In this document: positions 15,727 to 23,705 of the stretch, piece after piece
How the letters are laid out: each line of letters opens with the position of its first letter
Position numbering within the stretch: the stretch's first letter is position 1
DNA from: Sulfurimonas sp. HSL1-2
GTDB lineage: Bacteria; Campylobacterota; Campylobacteria; Campylobacterales; Sulfurimonadaceae
Assembly: GCF_039645565.1 (NCBI RefSeq)
Contig: NZ_CP147914.1
Coordinates: 803,573-867,572 of the forward strand
Length of the DNA stretch: 64,000 nucleotides
Direction of reading: 5' to 3'
Translations under genes and position numbers: made by a program
The notes under the pieces: model-generated
Databases searched by the model: none
The model's input: only the letters and a program-made list of their open reading frames with translations
What the model was told of the DNA's origin: nothing

Positions 15727-16281
15727 TTACTGTTTGAAAAGGGCTCCGACATCGACGTTTTTACGTTCGTCCTCCGTGATCTCGAAGACCTGTTTGCGGG
15801 TATAGTGCATCATATTGGCGAGAATGTTCGTCGGGATCATCTCGATGGCGTTGTTGTAGTCCGTCACGGCCTGGTTGTAGGCGCGGCGGGCCGCGGCGAT
15901 CTGGGCTTCGATCTCGGAGAGGCTGCGCTGCAGGTGCATGACGTTTTCGTTGGCCTTGAGGTCCGGGTAGTTCTCCACCGCGACCATGATGCTGCCGAGC
16001 GCAGAGGTGATCTGCTTGTCCAGGACGATCTTCTGTTCATCGGAGATCCCCGGTTTCATCGCCTGGGAACGCAGTTCGGTGACCTTCTCCAGAATGCCGC
16101 GCTCGTGCTGCATATACTGCTGGACGGAGCTGACAAGGTTCGGGATGAGGTTGTAGCGTTTTTTGAGCACGGCATCGATGCCGGCGAAGATGTTGTCGAC
16201 CTGGTTCTTTTTGGCAACGAGGCTGTTGTACATCAGGACGATGATGACGACGATGACGGCAAGGATGATGAGTGCGGTCAT
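15727..16281 (-). CDS. lemA: LemA family protein
   Basis: A 184-residue protein with one N-terminal transmembrane helix (ALIILAVIVVIIVLMY) followed by the helical LemA domain: NQVDNIFAGIDAVLKKRYNLIPNLV, the family's most conserved stretch, and later YPDLKANENVMHLQ and RRAYNQAVTDYN. The domain is expected on the side opposite the short N-terminus. Function is unclear across bacteria. SD GGAG precedes the ATG at 16281. It is first in a two-gene unit with the DUF3137 gene. Confidence 0.95.
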   Translation of the reverse strand: MTALIILAVIVVIIVLMYNSLVAKKNQVDNIFAGIDAVLKKRYNLIPNLVSSVQQYMQHERGILEKVTELRSQAMKPGISDEQKIVLDKQITSALGSIMVAVENYPDLKANENVMHLQRSLSEIEAQIAAARRAYNQAVTDYNNAIEMIPTNILANMMHYTRKQVFEITEDERKNVDVGALFKQ

Positions 16282-16407
16282 GGGGATACTCCGGGGAAAT
16301 GATATGGTTTATTGTACTGAAAAAGGGTACGAATCCGTAAACGAGGGGGATAAGTAAAAAGCAACGCAAGGGCCGCTACAATTGGACATCAAGCACAAAG
16401 GGGCAGT

Positions 16408-16677
16408 ATGCAGAGCAGACGATATTCGGTCCGTGGCCGGGTGCAGGGGGTATGGTTCCGCGCGACCATCCAGCAGCATGCCCGGGAAATGGGGTTGTGC
16501 GGCTATATCCGCAACTGTTCCGACGGCAGCGTCGAAGCCGCCGTCAGCTGTCCCAATGACGACTGTTTCGACCAGTTCGAACGGCTGCTGTGGGAAGGAT
16601 CGCCGCTCAGCGTCGTCGACAATGTCTCCTACGACATCATCGAAGAAATTTTTGAAGGGGATTTCGAGCAGCGCTAG
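16408..16677 (+). CDS. acyP: Acylphosphatase
   Basis: An 89-residue cytoplasmic enzyme hydrolysing acylphosphates such as carbamoyl phosphate or 1,3-bisphosphoglycerate. The P-loop-like GRVQGVWFR (residues 10-18, Arg18 binding phosphate) and GYIRNCSDGSVE with catalytic Asn36 are intact, and length is typical. AAAGGGGCAGT provides the ribosome-binding site, and TACAAT about 35 bases upstream may be its -10 element. The last four bases overlap the end of the convergently transcribed flavoprotein gene. Confidence 0.95.
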   Translation: MQSRRYSVRGRVQGVWFRATIQQHAREMGLCGYIRNCSDGSVEAAVSCPNDDCFDQFERLLWEGSPLSVVDNVSYDIIEEIFEGDFEQR

Positions 16678-17906
16678 ACAGCGGGGGCTTTGGCGGCGTG
16701 CAGCCCTGCCAGGTAGCCGCTGCCCCAGGCAAAATGGAAGTTGAAGCCGCCGCGGTGCCCGGTAATGTCGATGACCTCCCCGGCAAAAAAGAGCCCCTCG
16801 ACGATCTGTGACGCCATTGTTTTGGGGTCGATCGCCTCCGTCGCCACGCCGCCGCCGGCGACTTCGGCATGCTGGTAGCCGTGGGTGTCGGTGACCGTGA
16901 AGGACCACTGCTTGATGATATAGGCCACCTTCTTTGCCGTCTTGGCATTAAGGGCGCTGCAGGGCAGGTCGGCCGCAATTTTCTGTGCCTGCAGCAGCGG
17001 ACGGATCAGTTTGCGCGGCAGCAGCCCGCAGAGCAGATCGTAGAGCGTATCATCGGGAATCGTTTTGGCCATCTGTTCGATCTGGGATGCGAGCGACTGC
17101 ACGGTAAAGCGGGGAAGCAGGTCGATCTTCACGGTGACGTAGGCATAGGCCTGCAGGGCACGCGACGTGGCATGGGAGAGGTCCAGGACGGCAAAACCCG
17201 AGACGCCGTAGCGTGTGAACAGCAGATCGCCTTCCTCCTCCTGTACAGTCGCGTTGTCAACGAGCAGCGTCACCCGCGCGGTCGTCTTGGTCCCGGCCAT
17301 CTTCTCCAGCTCCGCCGCATCGAGATGCAGCCCGACCAGCGAAGGGAAGGGGGGCACGATGCGGTGGCCGAGCGCTTCGGCCATCGCCATCCCGCTGTCG
17401 TTGCCGCCGAGCTGCGGTGCGGCGGGCGAGCCCGTCGCGATGATCAGCCGTTCATAGCGGCGTGTCTCCTCACCGGCCGCGACGGCAAAAATGTTTCCCT
17501 CCCCCGTGACTCCCGTGACATAGGCGCCGTTCTCAAAACGGACTCCCCGGTGCTGCGCGGCACGCAGCAGGACGCTCTGCACGCTGCGCGCCTCCTGGCT
17601 CATGGGGTAGCATTTGCCGTCCTCCCTGATCTCCAGCAGCAGGCCGAGACGTTTGCAGAAGCGCTCGAACGCGGTGAAGTTCATCGTCTCCAGCGCAAAA
17701 GCGGCGAAGTCCGTGGCTTCCCCTTCGAAATCATCCAGGTCCGAGGTCGTGTTGATAATGTTGCAGTGCCCGTTGCCCGAGGCAAGGATCTTTTTGCCGG
17801 GTTCGGCATTCTGCTCGTAAACGGTGACGCCGGCACCCGCTTCCGCTGCCGTGATGGCGGCCATAAGCCCTGCGGCACCGCCGCCGATAATTGCGATCGT
17901 ACTCAT
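16674..17906 (-). CDS. HI0933/YhiN-type FAD-dependent flavoprotein
   Basis: A 410-residue protein of the HI0933/YhiN (BaiN-like) flavoprotein family. The FAD-binding Rossmann motif IIGGGAAGLMAA is at residues 6-17, followed by EQNAEPGKKILASGNGHCNI, the family's hallmark block, and the C-terminal dinucleotide segment GLFFAGEVIDITGHRGGFNFHFAWGSGYLAG. Some homologues reduce flavin-linked substrates, but the cellular role is unknown. The start at 17906 has no Shine-Dalgarno sequence: TACAAT ends six bases before it. A duplicated 11-bp sequence lies just upstream of that element. Confidence 0.92.
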   Translation of the reverse strand: MSTIAIIGGGAAGLMAAITAAEAGAGVTVYEQNAEPGKKILASGNGHCNIINTTSDLDDFEGEATDFAAFALETMNFTAFERFCKRLGLLLEIREDGKCYPMSQEARSVQSVLLRAAQHRGVRFENGAYVTGVTGEGNIFAVAAGEETRRYERLIIATGSPAAPQLGGNDSGMAMAEALGHRIVPPFPSLVGLHLDAAELEKMAGTKTTARVTLLVDNATVQEEEGDLLFTRYGVSGFAVLDLSHATSRALQAYAYVTVKIDLLPRFTVQSLASQIEQMAKTIPDDTLYDLLCGLLPRKLIRPLLQAQKIAADLPCSALNAKTAKKVAYIIKQWSFTVTDTHGYQHAEVAGGGVATEAIDPKTMASQIVEGLFFAGEVIDITGHRGGFNFHFAWGSGYLAGLHAAKAPAV

Positions 17907-17912
17907 AATGGG

Positions 17913-17948
17913 ATTGTAGTGGCTGTCGGGTTAGTTTCGGGTTAGTTT
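17913..17948 (-). promoter_or_regulatory. Flavoprotein promoter: -10 TACAAT preceded by a tandem 11-bp repeat
   Basis: On the minus strand AAACTAACCCG is perfectly duplicated head-to-tail (17948-17927), followed by eight bases and TACAAT (17918-17913), then six bases to the ATG. A tandem repeat of one helical turn replacing the -35 region is the geometry of a PhoB/OmpR-type activator site. The start appears leaderless. Confidence 0.5.
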
Positions 17949-17964
17949 CGGAAAAGAATAGGGG

Positions 17965-17997
17965 GAGAAAAAAAGAAAAGGCACCCGGGGGTGCCCG
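17965..17997 (-). terminator. Rho-independent terminator of the heptaheme cytochrome gene
   Basis: On the minus strand GGGCACC...GGGTGCC forms a GC-rich stem directly followed by TTTTCTTTTTTT, a few bases after the cytochrome stop codon at 18010. Confidence 0.9.
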
Positions 17998-18009
17998 AAG
18001 GCGGCGGAA

Positions 18010-20403
18010 TTAATTCCAGCCGTCTTTGACGATCTGAGTCGATTTATCGTACGGATACTTCTCGACCAGTTCTTTGACAGAGAGTTTCTGATCGCCGCTT
18101 CTCATGAAGTGCGCCAGAGTAACGGATGCCCAGTAGTCGTCAGCATATGCTGTGCCTTCGAGCTGAACCGGAACACCTTTCTTGTTGACCGTGTGACATG
18201 CGGAACATGTGACCGGGCCTGCGTATTCGCCGTCCGGGCTGTACTGCAGCGCCTGCTCATGCGTCGTAATGTCAACCGTGCGGTTCGGTCCGTCATAGCG
18301 TGTCGTGTAGAGGCCGTGTGTGGACTCGTGACATGTCTGACAAGCCAGGTCGCCGTGCGCTTTGGAGTAGCGGAACAGAGACAGTTTGTTGTTCTGGTCG
18401 ATCGGGAAGTACTGACCGCCTTCACTTTCAACAAACGGAGCGATGTGACAGTCTGCACAATGCGGTTCTGCCGCTGCCAGCCACCAGTCGTTACCGCCGG
18501 ATGCCGCTGCATACGGTACTGCACCGCCAGTCGGGTGGTTCCACGGTTTCAGGTCAAGACCGTCTTTCGCGACGTTTTTGACGAGGACAGCAGATTCGTG
18601 CTCAGAGTAGTACTTCAGTACTTCGTTCCCGCCGGTCGTTTTCGGGTCGGCAATCGCTACGAATTTCTTCATGTCGCCGCCGGTAACCGCATTGACGATG
18701 TCTTTGAGAGACTTGTTACGGATGGATTTACCTTCGAGGGTCTGAACCGTTTTGAGGTCATCCAGTGCCTGCATTTTCTGTGCGACTTTCGTGTGACAGT
18801 TCGTACAGTACAGACCGCGCATTTTGGAAACACGCTCACCGTTCTCATCTTTGTGTGCGACTTCGTTGAGCTGGAACTTACCGTATTCGTTCAGGAAGAA
18901 CGGCGGTTTGGCATCCGGGTTGGAGTGCGCGTCACGGCGGACATAACAACCACCACCGCTTGTACGGACATCACCTTCGCTGAAACGGCCTTCACCGTAA
19001 CGGTCAGCAACACGGTACGGGTTCGTATCGTCGTTCATGCTCGGGTTCTGGAAGTGTGTCGGGTGACAGGACTGACATGCTTGTGAGCGGCCAGCGGCAT
19101 CCGGCATCGGAACCATAGAGAGGTGGAAGCTGTGGATCGCTTCGGTCAGCGTTTTAGCCTTGACAGTCTTGTAGCCTGTCGCACCCGGACGCGGTTCTTC
19201 GAGGTTACCGGAGACGTTGTCGCCGTGACAGTCGGCACAGTTGACCTCACCGGTCTGACCCAGACGGTTGGAAGACGCTTTGTCGTTGTAGTGCTTCAGG
19301 AACGTCGTGCCGTGGTGGGCGTCGTGGAGCGAGAGAATGTTGATGGATGCTTCACTGAGGCGTGCCATGTATTCACTCTCATCCGGGTAGGTTTTCCAGT
19401 AGGCGTACTCTTTGTCAGACTGCGTCAGACCTTCGTCGCGTGCCATCTGGGCTGCTTTACCCTGGCGGGAGTGACATGCATAACAGTTCGGAATGTCGAC
19501 CGGGTTGGTACCGAAGTATTCAACGATCTGACCGTTTTCATCCATGATCGGGCGACCGTTCTGGTCGTGTACCTGAACCGCGGATTTCTGGAACGGCTGG
19601 AAATCTTTCTCCGTGACGGAACGGATTGTCCCTCTACGTGTAGAGTCGTTGAACGCCGTCAGCGGCAGACCCAGTGCGTCCCAGAGGTGTGACGCCGTCA
19701 GAACGAGCGGGATGTTCTGGACCGGCGGAACCAGTGTGTTTGTGAAGACGACGTTGCTACCGTCTTTACCGGAATACTCGAGGTAACCGCCGGCGATGTG
19801 CTTGCCTGTCGGGCCGGAGTCGATCGGTACCTTGATGTCTTTACCGACAAAGAGGCGGTCTTTCGCCGTGGCACCTGCAGGAATAGTACCTTCAAGGTCT
19901 TTATAGATAAAGAGGTGCTTCCAAACATAGTTGGCTACGTTGTCGCCCGGGTCGTCCATACGGCCGTTGCCGTCGACGTCTTTGGCGACAGACCAGTACT
20001 TCATCTTGTTGCCTTCACTGTACGAGTTGTCTTTCGTATAGTAGTAGAGCTTGACTTTGTCATCCGGTGTCAGCAGTTTCGGCAGTGCGCCGTCCGTACC
20101 GGATTTTACAGCCTGGGACTGAATTGAGTTGTAAGGCGGAATGACACAGCAGTAGCTCATCTCAAAACCGACACAGTGCATCCCCAACTCATAGTTGACG
20201 AACGCATTGATCTCGTTTTTGGGATTGTAAGCTTTTACTTTCTTTCCACCGATTTTCATTTCAGTCGGCTTGAGCAAAGTCATACTAAACGGCGGGTTCT
20301 TGTCATACTCTTTGACAGAAGCCGATGCAGTACTGGACAGTGCAGCCAGGGTGAGCGCCGCTGCCGTCATAACAGAAACGCCACGAAGTTTTCGATTCAT
20401 CAT
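18010..20403 (-). CDS. Periplasmic/exported heptaheme cytochrome c
   Basis: A 797-residue exported electron carrier with a signal peptide (about residues 1-29) and seven CxxCH haem-binding motifs: CYACH, CADCH, CQSCH, CTNCH, CADCH, CQTCH and CSACH. They are spread over the C-terminal two thirds, with several extra His for distal ligands. The N-terminal 250 residues are haem-free and include a Cys-rich GMHCVGFEMSYCCVIPP block. Such proteins transfer electrons at or beyond the outer membrane, or act as multihaem reductases; the partner is unknown. GAGGAG stands before two adjacent ATGs (20403, 20400). The second has the better spacing, the first is given here. Two operator-like repeats lie upstream. 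A strong terminator follows, so it is monocistronic. Confidence 0.88.
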   Translation of the reverse strand: MMNRKLRGVSVMTAAALTLAALSSTASASVKEYDKNPPFSMTLLKPTEMKIGGKKVKAYNPKNEINAFVNYELGMHCVGFEMSYCCVIPPYNSIQSQAVKSGTDGALPKLLTPDDKVKLYYYTKDNSYSEGNKMKYWSVAKDVDGNGRMDDPGDNVANYVWKHLFIYKDLEGTIPAGATAKDRLFVGKDIKVPIDSGPTGKHIAGGYLEYSGKDGSNVVFTNTLVPPVQNIPLVLTASHLWDALGLPLTAFNDSTRRGTIRSVTEKDFQPFQKSAVQVHDQNGRPIMDENGQIVEYFGTNPVDIPNCYACHSRQGKAAQMARDEGLTQSDKEYAYWKTYPDESEYMARLSEASINILSLHDAHHGTTFLKHYNDKASSNRLGQTGEVNCADCHGDNVSGNLEEPRPGATGYKTVKAKTLTEAIHSFHLSMVPMPDAAGRSQACQSCHPTHFQNPSMNDDTNPYRVADRYGEGRFSEGDVRTSGGGCYVRRDAHSNPDAKPPFFLNEYGKFQLNEVAHKDENGERVSKMRGLYCTNCHTKVAQKMQALDDLKTVQTLEGKSIRNKSLKDIVNAVTGGDMKKFVAIADPKTTGGNEVLKYYSEHESAVLVKNVAKDGLDLKPWNHPTGGAVPYAAASGGNDWWLAAAEPHCADCHIAPFVESEGGQYFPIDQNNKLSLFRYSKAHGDLACQTCHESTHGLYTTRYDGPNRTVDITTHEQALQYSPDGEYAGPVTCSACHTVNKKGVPVQLEGTAYADDYWASVTLAHFMRSGDQKLSVKELVEKYPYDKSTQIVKDGWN

Positions 20404-20486
20404 GTACTCCTCAGTGATAGAAATCCCGTTAGTTTTGCATTTGTTTTTTTAATCTATCTTTAAAGGGAAAAAACTTAAATGGGACT

Positions 20487-20504
20487 GTGATGAACGTGTG
20501 ATAA
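20487..20504 (-). promoter_or_regulatory. 11-bp-period direct repeat, proximal operator candidate of the heptaheme cytochrome
   Basis: Sense-strand reading TTATCACACGTTCATCAC: two ATCAC half-sites 11 bp apart, 84-101 bp upstream of the gene. It is 16/18 identical to the second copy at 20559-20576, and of the same type as the sites before the pentaheme cytochrome and Spy-like genes. Confidence 0.6.
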
Positions 20505-20558
20505 AAATAAGAAAATTCTATACTTGCAGCTTATGGTTCCGTTACGAAAAAATAATAC

Positions 20559-20576
20559 GTGATGATAGTGTGATAA
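20559..20576 (-). promoter_or_regulatory. 11-bp-period direct repeat, distal operator candidate of the heptaheme cytochrome
   Basis: Sense-strand reading TTATCACACTATCATCAC, exactly 72 bp upstream of the proximal copy. The surrounding 248-bp spacer (20404-20651) is AT-rich and otherwise contains only the promoter region of the cytochrome; no further gene is seen in it. Confidence 0.6.
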
Positions 20577-20651
20577 TTATTGCCTATTTTTAAATAGGTA
20601 TTTTTAAAAAATATTGATAAGTTTTGTTAAAAAAAAGTAAAGGTTGGCGCG

Positions 20652-21329
20652 TCAGCGCCCGGGGAAAAGAAGGGAACCGAGGCGAACCATCGTGGAGCCG
20701 CAGGCGATCGCCAGCTCGAAATCGCCGCTCATGCCCATGGAGCAGATCTGGGCTCCTTTGAGCCCGTCGAAGATCCTGCGGGTCGTCTCGAAGCTCTGCT
20801 TGATGTGGTCGTTGTTCTCGGTGTGGGCCCCGATGCTCATGACGCCGCGCAGGTCGATTCGGGGGCAGGTCTCCGCGATCTGCGCGTAGATATCGTGGGC
20901 TTCTTCGGGCATGACGCCGGACTTCGTATCCTCTTTGGCGCTGTTGATCTGCAGCAGGCACTCCATCGTTTTGCCCTTGGCTTCCAGGCGCTTGTCGAGG
21001 GCCTCGGCCAGCTCCAAGGAGTGCAGCGACTGCATCAGAAAGGGGTCGAGGTCGATCAGCTGGTTGATCTTGTTCTTCTGAAGGCTCCCGATAAAGTGCC
21101 ACTCCAGCGGGAGCTCTTCCAGCGTTTCCATCTTCGATTTGAGGTCCTGGACCTTGTTCTCGCCGAAGGCACGCTGCCCGATCTCGTAGAGGGAGTGGAC
21201 GGCATCGGCGTCGACATATTTGCTGACGGCGACCACTTTGACGATGTGGTGTTCGCTCACCAGAATGCGCGCCCGTTCGATCCGTTCGACGATCTTGTCG
21301 ATGTAGATTTTATACTCTGTCTGTGTCAT
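20652..21329 (-). CDS. yggS: YggS/PLPBP family pyridoxal-phosphate homeostasis protein
   Basis: A 225-residue single-domain alanine-racemase-fold protein that binds PLP and buffers vitamin B6 and amino-acid pools. The PLP lysine lies in VVAVSKYVDADAV (Lys37), with the GENKVQDL motif near residue 57 and WHFIGSLQKNKI near residue 78. CSMGMSGDFELAIACGSTMVRLGSLLF closes the protein, all diagnostic. Length is normal for the family. Its ATG overlaps the stop of rseP (ATGA). It is the last gene of the overlapping operon beginning with pyrD. Confidence 0.95.
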   Translation of the reverse strand: MTQTEYKIYIDKIVERIERARILVSEHHIVKVVAVSKYVDADAVHSLYEIGQRAFGENKVQDLKSKMETLEELPLEWHFIGSLQKNKINQLIDLDPFLMQSLHSLELAEALDKRLEAKGKTMECLLQINSAKEDTKSGVMPEEAHDIYAQIAETCPRIDLRGVMSIGAHTENNDHIKQSFETTRRIFDGLKGAQICSMGMSGDFELAIACGSTMVRLGSLLFPGR

Positions 21330-22378
21330 TGCATCAACCTGTTGATATCGTTATAGAGTCCGAGGCTCATCAGCCCGAGCAGAATCCCCCAGCCCGCGAT
21401 GGTGAGCTTGAACAGGATCGCTTCGCTCGGGGCGCGCCGCATCACCATCTCGTAGAGGTTGAACATGATGTGGCCGCCGTCGAGGGCCGGGATCGGCAGC
21501 AGGTTCAGGACGCCGAGGTTGACCGAAATGAGCGCTGCAAAGAAAAAGACGGCCATCCAGCCGCTCTCGCTGGCGTCGGCGGTGATCTTGACGATGGTGA
21601 CGACGCCGCCGAGTTCGGAGGTCGGCACGGCGCCGGTGATGAGTTTCTCCAGGCTGATGAAAATAAGCTTCGAGGCCTCCCAGGTCTCATCGACGGCGTA
21701 GCCGACGGCGCCGAGCAGACCGAGATCAAGCGCGTGGGTCTCCCCGGCGGAACCGATGCCGACCATCGGGCGGTAGACGGTCTCGCGGAACATGTTCTGG
21801 GTCTCGGTCATTTTCGGCGTAACGGCGATGTTCTCGACCATGCCGTCGCGCTCGATCTGCAGCGCAATCGTGCGTTCGGCCCGCTTGACGACATCGGACA
21901 TCTCATCCCAGGTGGTGACGGTTTTGCCGTCGATGGCCAGGATGCGGTCGCCTTCTTTGAGGCCCGCCGCCGCTGCCGGGGAATCCTCCACGACACTGCC
22001 GATGACGGGGGAGAGGACCTGCGGCCCGCCGAGGGCGATGAGGAAGTAGAGGACGAAGGCCAGTCCGAAGTTGGCCGCGGGGCCTGCCAGCAGGATCGCG
22101 ATGCGCTGCAGGGGCGTTTTACTGTTGTAGCTGTCCGGGTCGGGACTGGTCTTGGTCGGGTCGCTGTCATCCTGCCCCTTCATGCGGACGTAGCCGCCCA
22201 GGGGGATCGCCGCGATGCGCCACTCGGTGTTGAACGCCCGGAAGCTGGCCAGTTTTTTGCCGAAGCCGATGCTGAAGACCTCGACATAGACGCCGAGGCG
22301 GCGGGCCACGGCGAAGTGTCCGAGCTCATGGAAGAAGATCAGCGCCGAGAGGACGAGGAGGGAGATAAGCCAGCTCAT
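21326..22378 (-). CDS. rseP: RseP/site-2 intramembrane metalloprotease
   Basis: A 350-residue zinc intramembrane protease that cleaves membrane-anchored substrates such as anti-sigma factors and signal-peptide remnants. The HELGH zinc motif is at residues 17-21 in the first transmembrane helix, one PDZ domain is centred near residues 115-190 (DSPAAAAGLKEGDRILAIDGK), and the NLLPIPALDGGH motif (second metal ligand Asp) is near residue 290. The GTG/ATG choice is settled by overlap: ATG at 22378 overlaps the TGA of pgsA. Upstream in-frame codons belong to the pgsA region and have no protease similarity. Confidence 0.95.
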   Translation of the reverse strand: MSWLISLLVLSALIFFHELGHFAVARRLGVYVEVFSIGFGKKLASFRAFNTEWRIAAIPLGGYVRMKGQDDSDPTKTSPDPDSYNSKTPLQRIAILLAGPAANFGLAFVLYFLIALGGPQVLSPVIGSVVEDSPAAAAGLKEGDRILAIDGKTVTTWDEMSDVVKRAERTIALQIERDGMVENIAVTPKMTETQNMFRETVYRPMVGIGSAGETHALDLGLLGAVGYAVDETWEASKLIFISLEKLITGAVPTSELGGVVTIVKITADASESGWMAVFFFAALISVNLGVLNLLPIPALDGGHIMFNLYEMVMRRAPSEAILFKLTIAGWGILLGLMSLGLYNDINRLMQ

Positions 22379-22929
22379 GCCGCGTGGTGCCTTGCGTAGG
22401 TGCGGGCGAAGCCGACGACGTATTCGGCCCCGGAGTAGACGGTGAGGACGACGGCGATCCAGAGCAGGATGTCCCCGCCGGGCCAGTGCATCAGCAGGAA
22501 GCCGACGGCGAACATCTGCGCGACCGTCTTGACCTTGCCGGCCCAGGAGGCGGCAATGTCGATCCCCTCGGAGATGGAGACGGTGCGCAGCCCGGTGATG
22601 AAGAGTTCCCTGACGATAATAATATAGATGGCCCACGGCGAGGCGGCATCGGTCATCATCAGCCCCAGGAAGGCAGCGAGAATAAGCATCTTGTCCGCCA
22701 GCGGGTCGAGGATCTTGCCCGTCATGGTGATCTGGTCGAGCTCGCGTGCAATGTAGCCGTCAAAGAAGTCCGTGGCGCTGGCGAGGACGAAAAGGAGGGA
22801 CGCAACATAGTAGTTCCAGGTGATATCGATCCCCCGGTCCGTAAAGGTCTCCGGGTTCAGGATGATCCAGAACATCAGCGGCGCGATGATGATGCGCGAC
22901 AGTGCCAGGGAGTTGGGCAGGTTAAACAT
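22375..22929 (-). CDS. pgsA: CDP-diacylglycerol-glycerol-3-phosphate 3-phosphatidyltransferase
   Basis: A 184-residue inner-membrane enzyme making phosphatidylglycerol phosphate, the first committed step to acidic phospholipids. The CDP-alcohol phosphatidyltransferase signature DFFDGYIAR...GKILDPLADK, with its conserved Asp/Gly/Arg pattern, is intact near residues 58-82. Several hydrophobic segments complete the family fold. The start overlaps the stop of the SDR gene by one base. Association with dapA and rseP in one operon is conserved in this phylum. Confidence 0.95.
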   Translation of the reverse strand: MFNLPNSLALSRIIIAPLMFWIILNPETFTDRGIDITWNYYVASLLFVLASATDFFDGYIARELDQITMTGKILDPLADKMLILAAFLGLMMTDAASPWAIYIIIVRELFITGLRTVSISEGIDIAASWAGKVKTVAQMFAVGFLLMHWPGGDILLWIAVVLTVYSGAEYVVGFARTYARHHAA

Positions 22930-23705
22930 TATTTAAAGGTCGTCCCGCCGTCGACGACAATGGTCTGGCCGGTAATCCAGCTTGCCTCTTCCGTACAGAG
23001 GAAGTAGACGGCGCCGGCGATATCTTCGGGCTGTCCCATACGGCCGATCGCGGAGCGTCTGACCGTCTCTGCCTTGACCTCTTCGTAGTTGGTGAAGGCT
23101 TTGAGGGCGTCGGTGTCGATGGGGCCGCCGGAGACGGCATTGACACGGATGTTCATTTCACCCAGCTCCACGGCGGCGTAGCGGCTCATCGCCTCGACGG
23201 CAGCCTTGTTCGTGCCGTGGCCGGCATAGTTCTCGATGTAGACGAGGTTCCCGGTACTGGACATCGTGACGACGGCACCGCCGCCGATCTTTTCCATCCG
23301 CTTTGCCGCTTCCTGGGTGCCCATGACGAAGGCGTTGACCGTCGCGGTGTAGATGTTGTTCAGACCGCGGGGCTTGAGGCGCATGAACTTGCCGTAGCCG
23401 CCGACGACCGGGCGGCCGTAGATCATGGCGTTGGAGACAAAAAAGTCAATACGGTCGAAATCCTCGTCGATCTTGAGGAAGAGGGGCTTGAACTCGTCGG
23501 GTTCGAGAATGTTCAGCGCATAGGCGCGCGCCTTGATACCGTATTCAGCTTCCCAGGAGGCCGCCAGCTCGTTTGCGACGGCTTCGTTGCTGTTATAGGT
23601 AAAGGCGATATTGACGCCGTTGGCGGCAAACTTCTCGGCGATCGCTTTTCCGATCCCCTTGGTTGCCCCGGTGATGACCAGTGTTTTGCCTTTCATCTCT
23701 GACAT
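22929..23705 (-). CDS. SDR-family oxidoreductase, enoyl-ACP reductase-like
   Basis: A 258-residue short-chain dehydrogenase. The nucleotide-binding [10 protein letters not shown] is near residues 13-22, and a catalytic-type Ser/Tyr/Lys arrangement is seen as [22 protein letters not shown] (Tyr near 160, Lys near 167). The C-terminal [14 protein letters not shown] is typical of SDRs. The position between dapA and pgsA matches genes annotated 7-alpha-hydroxysteroid dehydrogenase or FabL-like enoyl reductase in related bacteria; fatty-acid metabolism is plausible but not proved. The ATG at 23705 abuts the dapA stop without a gap. Confidence 0.85.
   Translation of the reverse strand: MSEMKGKTLVITGATKGIGKAIAEKFAANGVNIAFTYNSNEAVANELAASWEAEYGIKARAYALNILEPDEFKPLFLKIDEDFDRIDFFVSNAMIYGRPVVGGYGKFMRLKPRGLNNIYTATVNAFVMGTQEAAKRMEKIGGGAVVTMSSTGNLVYIENYAGHGTNKAAVEAMSRYAAVELGEMNIRVNAVSGGPIDTDALKAFTNYEEVKAETVRRSAIGRMGQPEDIAGAVYFLCTEEASWITGQTIVVDGGTTFK

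Noticed and set aside
18109-19692. Long plus-strand open frames opposite the heptaheme cytochrome
   Set aside because: They are antisense to a gene with seven CxxCH motifs, a signal peptide and a strong terminator. Their translations are Arg/Val/Cys-biased as expected for reverse frames and show no domain.
22379-22636. N-terminal extension of rseP by 86 codons
   Set aside because: These codons lie inside pgsA in another frame, encode an Arg-rich sequence unlike proteases, and the ATG at 22378 overlaps the pgsA stop in the operon's usual style.
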